This document shows, one piece after another, positions 58,859-64,000 of a stretch of DNA of 64,000 nucleotides. How positions within the stretch are numbered: the first letter of the stretch is position 1; each line of letters begins with the position of its first letter. Both the position numbers and the translations under genes were made by a program. The notes under the pieces were generated by a model. The model ran no database searches. It saw only the letters and a program-made list of their open reading frames with translations, and was not told where the DNA came from. Origin of the DNA: Streptomyces changanensis (GTDB lineage: Bacteria > Actinomycetota > Actinomycetes > Streptomycetales > Streptomycetaceae); assembly GCF_024600715.1 (NCBI RefSeq), contig NZ_CP102332.1, positions 2,108,001 through 2,172,000 of the forward strand, read 5' to 3'.

Positions 58859-59968
58859 GTGCTCAGGTCGGCCCCGCCTTCCGTACCGCCCACCGAATCC
58901 ACCCCCTCCCCCGGGGCCCCCGTGTCCCTGGACGAGGCCGCCCGCCAGGCCGGCGAGGCCGCGGGCTGGGTCGAGCAGAACTGGGCCACGTGGGTCAACA
59001 CCGGCCTGCGGATCCTGCTGATCATCGCCATCGCGGTCACGCTCCGCTTCCTGATCCGGCGGACGCTGACCAAGCTCATAGACCGCATGAACCGCAGTGC
59101 CCAGGCCGTGGAGGGCACGGCGCTGGGCGGGCTGCTGGTGAACGCCGAGCGGCGCCGCCAGCGGTCGGAGGCGATCGGCTCGGTCTTGCGGTCGGTCGCG
59201 TCGTTCCTGATCATGGGAACGGCGGTGCTGATGGTCCTGGCCGCCTTCGAGATCAACCTCGCCCCGCTGCTGGCCTCGGCCGGTGTGGCGGGCGTGGCGA
59301 TCGGCTTCGGCGCGCGGAACCTGGTCACGGACTTCCTGTCCGGCGTCTTCATGATCCTGGAGGACCAGTACGGCGTCGGCGACTCCATCGACGCGGGCGT
59401 CGCCTCCGGTGAGGTCATCGAGGTGGGCCTGCGCGTGACGAAACTGCGCGGCGTCGACGGGGAGATCTGGTACGTCCGCAACGGCGAGATCAAGCGGATC
59501 GGCAACCTCAGCCAGGGCTGGGCGACGGCGGCCGTCGACGTCACCGTCCGCCCGACGGAGGACCTGGACGCGCTGCGCAAGGTCATCGAGGGCGTCGCGG
59601 AGGAGATGGCGGCCGAGGAGCCGTGGAACGAGCGGCTGTGGGGCCCGATCGAGGTGCTGGGCCTGACCGAGGTCCTCATCGACTCGATGACGCTGCGCGT
59701 CGCGGCGAAGACCATGCCGGGCAAGGCCCTGGGCGTGGAGCGGGAGCTGCGCTGGCGCCTCAAGCGCGCCTTCGACGCGGCGGGCATCCGCATCGTGGGC
59801 GGCATCCCGCTCCCGGCGGAGGACGCCCCGGCCGACCCGACGGCCGGCATGGCCGCCCCGTCCGCCTTCGCCTCCCCCACGACCCCCCAGTCCCTGGCGG
59901 CGACCCCCCTCCAGCACCCCCCGTCGATACCGCAGCCGTCCACGGGGTCGAACCTGTCGAAGGGCTGA
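58859..59968 (+). CDS. MscS-type mechanosensitive ion channel
   Basis: A 369-residue small-conductance channel that opens under membrane tension in hypo-osmotic shock. Two N-terminal helices precede the pore helix region LLASAGVAGVAIGFGARNLV, then the beta domain (FMILEDQYGVGDSIDAG, VTKLRGVDGEIWYVRNGEI). The C-terminal tail after about residue 315 is Pro/Ala-rich. GTG start at 58859 with CCAGGAGG 8 bases before. It ends at a bidirectional hairpin. Confidence 0.92.
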   Translation: MLRSAPPSVPPTESTPSPGAPVSLDEAARQAGEAAGWVEQNWATWVNTGLRILLIIAIAVTLRFLIRRTLTKLIDRMNRSAQAVEGTALGGLLVNAERRRQRSEAIGSVLRSVASFLIMGTAVLMVLAAFEINLAPLLASAGVAGVAIGFGARNLVTDFLSGVFMILEDQYGVGDSIDAGVASGEVIEVGLRVTKLRGVDGEIWYVRNGEIKRIGNLSQGWATAAVDVTVRPTEDLDALRKVIEGVAEEMAAEEPWNERLWGPIEVLGLTEVLIDSMTLRVAAKTMPGKALGVERELRWRLKRAFDAAGIRIVGGIPLPAEDAPADPTAGMAAPSAFASPTTPQSLAATPLQHPPSIPQPSTGSNLSKG

Positions 59969-60010
59969 CGCGGCAGCGACCGGGGCCCGGCACCGGGCCG
60001 ACCAGCGGGC

Positions 60011-60048
60011 GAAGGCGCCCCCTCCACACGAGCGGAGGGGGCGCCTTC
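60011..60048. terminator. Bidirectional hairpin, mscS/LamG gene
   Basis: GAAGGCGCCCCCTCC (60011-60025) pairs exactly with 60034-60048, 8-base loop, in the 98-base gap between the convergent genes. Confidence 0.85.
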
Positions 60049-60066
60049 ACGTCGGTCCGGGCCCGG

Positions 60067-61956
60067 TCACTGCGGCAGGACGTGCCGCCACAGGCCGTCC
60101 GGAGTCATCGCGCCCGTCCACACGCGCAAGGACTTCAGCGCCCCGGGCAGGGCGTGCTCGGTGGTCGCGCCGTCGCGGGCGTCACCACCGGCCCCCAGGA
60201 CGCCACCGCCCTGCTGCACGCCGTTCAGTTCGGATGCGCCGGAGCCGTACTGCCAGGAGGCGTCGACGTAGAGGGTCAGCCGCCCGTTGCCGTCCAAGGC
60301 GTCGTAGCTGCCCGTCAGGTCCACCCAGGTGTCCGCGGCGACAACCTCGTTGCTGCCCACGGTGGCCGTGTCCGTGCTTTCGCCGTCGGGGCCGAGGACC
60401 GTGCGGGAGAACTCCCAGCGCCACGTCTCCGGCGAGGTCTTCCGCGCCCACAGGGCCCATGAGTACTCAGAACCCGCGCGCTGGCCCGCCACCAGCGCGC
60501 GGTAGCCGACAGGCTTGGACTCCAGACCGGCGCTGTCCACCCGCACCCGGGCGGACACCGTGAACGACCCCGTCTCGTCGACGACCGGCCCGGTCGCCGA
60601 GAGGTGCCCGGCCACCCCGTCGAGGAGGACGCTGCCTTCCCCCGCGTCCAGGGTGGCGCCGGCGGGTGAGAGGGTCATGTCCCCGACCGGGTACGGGCCG
60701 ACCTGCGGCACACGGCCGTCCCCGGCCGACGCGGCGTCCCAGTGGGCGGCCAGCGGCACGGCCGGGTAACCCTCGGCGTCCCGTACGTCCGTTTCGTTCC
60801 GCACGTCGTCCGCGGTCAGCGCCCACTGCCAGGCGCGGACCTCGTCGATCCGGCCCAGGAAGTGGCCGTCGTACGCGCCGCCGGTACGGCCGCGGCCGAA
60901 CTGCAGACCCGCCGTGCTCGTCCACGGCTCGTAGGCGGGGGCTCCCTCGGCGAGGACGACGGGGCTGCCCTGCGGGCGACCGTTGACGTACAGCTGGACC
61001 GTGTCGTTGGACGGGTCGGTGTCGTGCCGAGTGTGGAAGACGCCCGCCAGGTGGGTCCAGGCGTTCCGCGCCGGATCGGCGGTGGTCGCCAGGGACCGCA
61101 CCCGCGGGGCGCCGGGCTCGTCCCGGGCCGTCCTGCCGAACGCCCAGCGCCGGTCGGCGGCCGAGTAGAGCAGTTCGAACGCCGAGCCGTGCTCGCCGGG
61201 CGCGGACAGCACGACGCGGTCCGCGCCGGTGTCGGCGAGCTGCGCCCAGGCCGACACCGTGAACGGCCGAGAGGTGTCCACGACGGGCCGGGCGGTCTGT
61301 GCGTACTCCTGCGGCCGGCCCTCCCCCGGGGCGTCCAGCAGCAGGGCGCGGTCGCGGTCCCCGGCACGGGCGAGCGGCGACCAGGGGTCGCCGTCGGTGT
61401 GGAGCGCGGCGTCGTGGTGCGCTCCCCGGACGCCGGAGTCGGCGGCGACCGTGGCGGACGGGTCGGTCAGCCCGTCGTCGAAGCGCCAGCGGGCGGCCTC
61501 CTCGACGTACCCCACCTTGAAGGAGAACGTGGTTTCCGGCCCGTAGCGGCTGCCCCGGTCGGCGGCCTCCACGTAGAGCACGTAGAACCCCGCGGTGGGC
61601 GGCACGAACGCGAACGACTCGGCCTCCGCCGCGCTGATCGTGTGCACCTCGCCGCCGACGCGCACGCGGTAGCTCGTGACGTCCTCGTCGGCGGGGTCCG
61701 GCGTGAAGCGGAACCGGCCCGGCAGGCCGGAAGCGCCGTGCGTGGCGCACTGGTTGGTCGTGCACTCCTCGTACGGTCCCAGCGACGTGACGCGGGGTGC
61801 GCGGGGCACGGGATCGTCGGTGGCGGTCGTCGCGTACGCCGGCGGTACGGCAGCCGCCGCGAGCAGGCCGAACGCCAGCGCGGCGGTGAACCGGAACCGG
61901 CCGCTCGGCCGTCCGGCACGTCGCCCGACCTGCGGCCGGGATGACGGGACAAGCAT
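60067..61956 (-). CDS. Secreted LamG (concanavalin-like) domain protein
   Basis: A 629-residue exported protein. The start ATG at 61956 (MLVPSSRPQVGRRAG) is followed by a basic stretch and a signal peptide (TAALAFGLLAAAAVPPAYA). After a fibronectin-like segment (CATHGASGLPGRFRFTPDPA) two LamG/ConA-type domains follow (about 190-400, with GRIDEVRAWQWALTADDVRNE, and 420-629, ending in LKSLRVWTGAMTPDGLWRH). It probably binds carbohydrate outside the cell; no catalytic or toxin domain is seen, although larger Streptomyces relatives often have one, so it may be a short form. GAGGGG precedes the start. Confidence 0.87.
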   Translation of the reverse strand: MLVPSSRPQVGRRAGRPSGRFRFTAALAFGLLAAAAVPPAYATTATDDPVPRAPRVTSLGPYEECTTNQCATHGASGLPGRFRFTPDPADEDVTSYRVRVGGEVHTISAAEAESFAFVPPTAGFYVLYVEAADRGSRYGPETTFSFKVGYVEEAARWRFDDGLTDPSATVAADSGVRGAHHDAALHTDGDPWSPLARAGDRDRALLLDAPGEGRPQEYAQTARPVVDTSRPFTVSAWAQLADTGADRVVLSAPGEHGSAFELLYSAADRRWAFGRTARDEPGAPRVRSLATTADPARNAWTHLAGVFHTRHDTDPSNDTVQLYVNGRPQGSPVVLAEGAPAYEPWTSTAGLQFGRGRTGGAYDGHFLGRIDEVRAWQWALTADDVRNETDVRDAEGYPAVPLAAHWDAASAGDGRVPQVGPYPVGDMTLSPAGATLDAGEGSVLLDGVAGHLSATGPVVDETGSFTVSARVRVDSAGLESKPVGYRALVAGQRAGSEYSWALWARKTSPETWRWEFSRTVLGPDGESTDTATVGSNEVVAADTWVDLTGSYDALDGNGRLTLYVDASWQYGSGASELNGVQQGGGVLGAGGDARDGATTEHALPGALKSLRVWTGAMTPDGLWRHVLPQ

Positions 61957-62117
61957 GGAATCCCCCCTCGGAATCCTCACCCGTGTCGAACACACGACCC
62001 AGAGTGATCGACGCGACGCTATGGAGCGGAACGGCACGGAGTCAACGCGTTATCGACGGCGGCGTGGCTCGTGGCGACAAAGCGCGGACGCGCCCCGGGA
62101 GGACGCCGCCGAGGGTG

Positions 62118-62146
62118 TTGACGCCGGATCACACCGGCCCTACCGT
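62118..62146 (+). promoter_or_regulatory. Putative promoter of the ROK gene
   Basis: TTGACG (62118-62123) and TACCGT (62141-62146) are separated by 17 bases, fitting a vegetative sigma-factor promoter and predicting a start near 62153. Confidence 0.55.
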
Positions 62147-62160
62147 CACAGCAAGCGAAC

Positions 62161-62173
62161 AGGAAACTTTCCT
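62161..62173. promoter_or_regulatory. Palindrome AGGAAACTTTCCT, putative ROK operator
   Basis: AGGAAA-C-TTTCCT is a perfect inverted repeat just downstream of the predicted transcription start and 54 bases before the ROK start. GAAAC-TTTC-like palindromes are known operators of sugar regulators in Streptomyces. Autoregulation is inferred. Confidence 0.55.
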
Positions 62174-62226
62174 AACAGTGGTCGGCCGCAGGTTCCCGGC
62201 CGTGGTCGAAGGCAGGTGCGCGTCCC

Positions 62227-63567
62227 TTGTCCGGAAGCAGTCCCGGTGTCCCCGGTACCCCCCGCGTGCTGCGGGCGATGAACGATCGGGCCGCGCTCGA
62301 TCTGCTGTTGGCGCACGGGCCGTTGTCGCGGGCGCGGATCGGGCGGTTGACCGGGCTGTCGAAGCCGACCGCGTCGCAGCTGCTCGCGCGGCTGGAGGCG
62401 GCCGGGCTGGTCGTGGCGACCGGGACGAGCGAGGGGCGGCCCGGGCCGAACGCGCAGTTGTACGGGGTGAATCCGCGGGCCGCGTACGCCGCCGGGCTCG
62501 ACGTGAACCCGCGGCGCGTCCGCGCGGCCGTCGCCGACGTGACCGGCGCGGTGGTCGGGGAGTTCGAGCTGCGCACCCCGCGGCGCGGCGGGCCCGGGGC
62601 GGTGCGGCAGGTGACCGAGGCGCTGGACGGCGCGGTGAAGGCGGCCGGGCTGACCCTCGGCGACGTGCACCGGCTGGTGATCGGCACGCCCGGCGCGTTC
62701 GACCCGTCGACCGGCCGGCTGCGGTACGCCTCGCACCTGCCCGGGTGGCACGGGCCGACCCTGCTGGAGGAACTGGCCGCCGCGCTGCCCGCACCGGTCG
62801 AGTACGAGAACGACGTCAACCTCGTGGCCGTCGCCGAGCAGCGCCTCGGCGCCGCCGCCGGGTACGGCGACTTCGTCCTGCTGTGGAGCGAGGAGGGGCT
62901 CGGCGCGGCCCTCGTGCTGGGCGGGCGGCTGCACCGCGGGTACACCGGCGGCGCCGGCGAGGTCGGGTTCATGCCGGTGCCGGGCGCGCCGCTCGTACGG
63001 AACGTCGCCAAGGCCGGCAGCGGCGGGTTCCAGGAGCTCGCCGGGGGCCAGGTCCTCCCCCGGCTGGCCCGCGAGCTGGGGCTCGCCGTGCCGGCGGGGC
63101 CGTACCCGGAGGTCGCCGTGCGGCTGTTGGAGCGGGCCGCCGCGGCGGTGACCGGGGCAGCGGCGGCCGGGGCGGCGGTGGCCGGCTCGACGGTGACCGG
63201 CTCGGGCGCCGGGGCCGGCGGCGCCGGCAGGAACGCGGAGCCCACCGGGGCCGGCGGCGCCGGGGCCGGGGCCGCCCGCGCCGGGGCGTACGCGCGGTTG
63301 CTCGACGTCTACGCCACCGGGCTGGCCACCGGGCTCGCCTCGCTCGTCGCCGTCCTCGACCCGGAGCTGGTCGTGCTCTCCGGTGACGTGGCCGTCGCGG
63401 GCGGCGAGGCGCTGTGCGAGCGGGTGCGGGCGGAGCTCGGGGAGCTGGCCGCCGCCCTGCCGCGGCTGGTCCTCGGCGGCGTGCGGGAGCACCCGGTGCT
63501 GCGGGGCGCTCTGGAGGTCGCCCTGGCCGCCACCCGCGACGACGTGTTCGACACCTCCGTGCGCTGA
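62227..63567 (+). CDS. ROK family transcriptional regulator
   Basis: A 446-residue NagC/XylR-type regulator. The N-terminal winged helix (LSRARIGRLTGLSKPTASQLLARLE) precedes the sugar-kinase-like ROK domain (VIGTPGAFDPSTGRLRYASH, ENDVNLVAVAEQRLG). The CxCGxxGC zinc motif of classical ROK proteins is absent (YTGGAGEVGFMPVPGAPLV follows directly), and an Ala/Gly-rich insert of about 45 residues lies near 305-350. The start is unsettled: TTG at 62227, or later GTG at 62266 or ATG at 62278. It should sense a sugar for the adjacent transporter locus, now broken. Confidence 0.88.
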   Translation: MSGSSPGVPGTPRVLRAMNDRAALDLLLAHGPLSRARIGRLTGLSKPTASQLLARLEAAGLVVATGTSEGRPGPNAQLYGVNPRAAYAAGLDVNPRRVRAAVADVTGAVVGEFELRTPRRGGPGAVRQVTEALDGAVKAAGLTLGDVHRLVIGTPGAFDPSTGRLRYASHLPGWHGPTLLEELAAALPAPVEYENDVNLVAVAEQRLGAAAGYGDFVLLWSEEGLGAALVLGGRLHRGYTGGAGEVGFMPVPGAPLVRNVAKAGSGGFQELAGGQVLPRLARELGLAVPAGPYPEVAVRLLERAAAAVTGAAAAGAAVAGSTVTGSGAGAGGAGRNAEPTGAGGAGAGAARAGAYARLLDVYATGLATGLASLVAVLDPELVVLSGDVAVAGGEALCERVRAELGELAAALPRLVLGGVREHPVLRGALEVALAATRDDVFDTSVR

Positions 63568-63597
63568 CCGTCCGTCCCCGACGACAGGAGACCCGCC

Positions 63598-64000
63598 ATG
63601 CCCCCGCCCGCGCTCCGGCGCCCGCGTCCGCTCGGCGCGGCCGCCGTGTGCATGGCCTTGGCCCTGGCCCGCGTCGGCTGTACCGGCTCGGCGGGCGGCG
63701 GGGCCCACGACGACCCGCACACGAAGGGGACGTTCACCTTCTGGCACCGCTGGTCCGCGCCCAAGGAGGTGGCGGCGGTCGACGCGGGCATCGAGCGTTC
63801 AAGGACGCGCACCCGAACATCACGGTGGAGGCTGTCCCCAACGTCACCGATGGCAAGACCCAGCAGGCGTTGCGCGCCGGCGGGTCCGGCGCCCCGGACG
63901 TGGAACTGCACGCGGACCACACGGGCTGGAACCTGACGATGGCCGCGGCGGTGCTCGTGATGGCACCGGTCGTCGTCGTGTTCTTCTTCGCCCAGAAGGC
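63598..64000 (+). pseudogene. Broken sugar ABC transporter: binding-protein N-terminus joined to a permease C-terminus
   Basis: The ATG at 63598 follows a GACAGGAG site and starts a lipoprotein-like signal peptide (residues 1-28, VCMALALARVGCTG), then GTFTFWHRWSAPKEVAAV, typical of extracellular sugar-binding proteins. Near 63793 the frame breaks: the next codons fit only if one base is added (GAGCG read as GAGGCG), after which FKDAHPNITVEAVPNVTDG and GGSGAPDV continue the family in the second frame. At about 63905-63925 the text changes to WNLTMAAAVLVMAPVVVVFFF, which fits the last helix of a MalG-type permease, with no binding-protein body or first permease between. One frameshift plus a large internal deletion is the simplest reading. 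It continues past the window. Confidence 0.7.

Overview
The window is about 74% GC, dense in GTG/TTG starts, and carries a housekeeping gene order that I recognise from memory as that of Streptomyces (roughly the SCO2590-SCO2660 part of S. coelicolor): mrdA-rodA-mreDCB-ndk-folC-valS, then clpX-clpP2-clpP1-tig, nei-rpiB, sodF, pepN/asd, malQ. I call it a Streptomyces or very close relative, from the core chromosome. No integrase, transposase, CRISPR array or phage gene was seen.

Layout. 1-16.6 kb, all minus strand: two radical-SAM-linked proteins, a CYTH/CHAD protein, the cell-shape and wall-elongation cluster (RodA, PBP2, MreD, MreC, MreB), nucleoside diphosphate kinase, a small membrane protein, FolC and ValS. 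16.8-22.7 kb: a proline/tyrosine-rich membrane protein, ClpX, the ClpP2/ClpP1 pair with a ClgR-like box upstream, trigger factor, tRNA-Pro and tRNA-Gly. 22.9-28.3 kb: small membrane protein, membrane acyltransferase, HD hydrolase, SpoIIE-type phosphatase, a repeat-rich gap, Nei-type glycosylase and RpiB. 28.4-34.0 kb: three paralogous amino acid permeases with BioY between the first two. 34.2-41.5 kb: Fe-type superoxide dismutase with a Nur-like nickel box, a DsbA-like protein, aminopeptidase N, an AbiEi-like protein, a serine hydrolase and a NUDIX protein. 41.7-48.9 kb: secreted S8 protease, aspartate-semialdehyde dehydrogenase and a second aminopeptidase N. 49.2-53.7 kb: EamA exporter and divergent MarR regulator sharing a palindrome, a small membrane protein, and 4-alpha-glucanotransferase. 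53.7-64 kb: a 72-residue repeat peptide, a secreted GH84-like enzyme, HNH endonuclease, MscS channel, LamG lectin-like protein, and a ROK regulator beside a broken sugar ABC transporter locus.

How it fits together. MreBCD, PBP2 and RodA form the elongation/spore-wall machinery. Trigger factor, ClpP1P2 and ClpX cover folding and proteolysis. The aminopeptidases, secreted protease and permeases suggest peptide and amino acid scavenging. The right end looks like carbohydrate foraging in which one uptake locus has decayed: the ROK regulator and its putative operator are intact, but the binding-protein gene is frameshifted and joined directly to a permease C-terminus.

Most gene ends are marked by long GC-rich inverted repeats, several of them bidirectional between convergent genes. 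The most interesting leads are the 12-residue-repeat peptide, the Nur and ClgR boxes, the MarR palindrome, the atypical active sites (CPWA in the DsbA-like protein, Gln-Asp in the GH84-like enzyme) and the collapsed ABC transporter. I did not find a convincing new multi-gene system.
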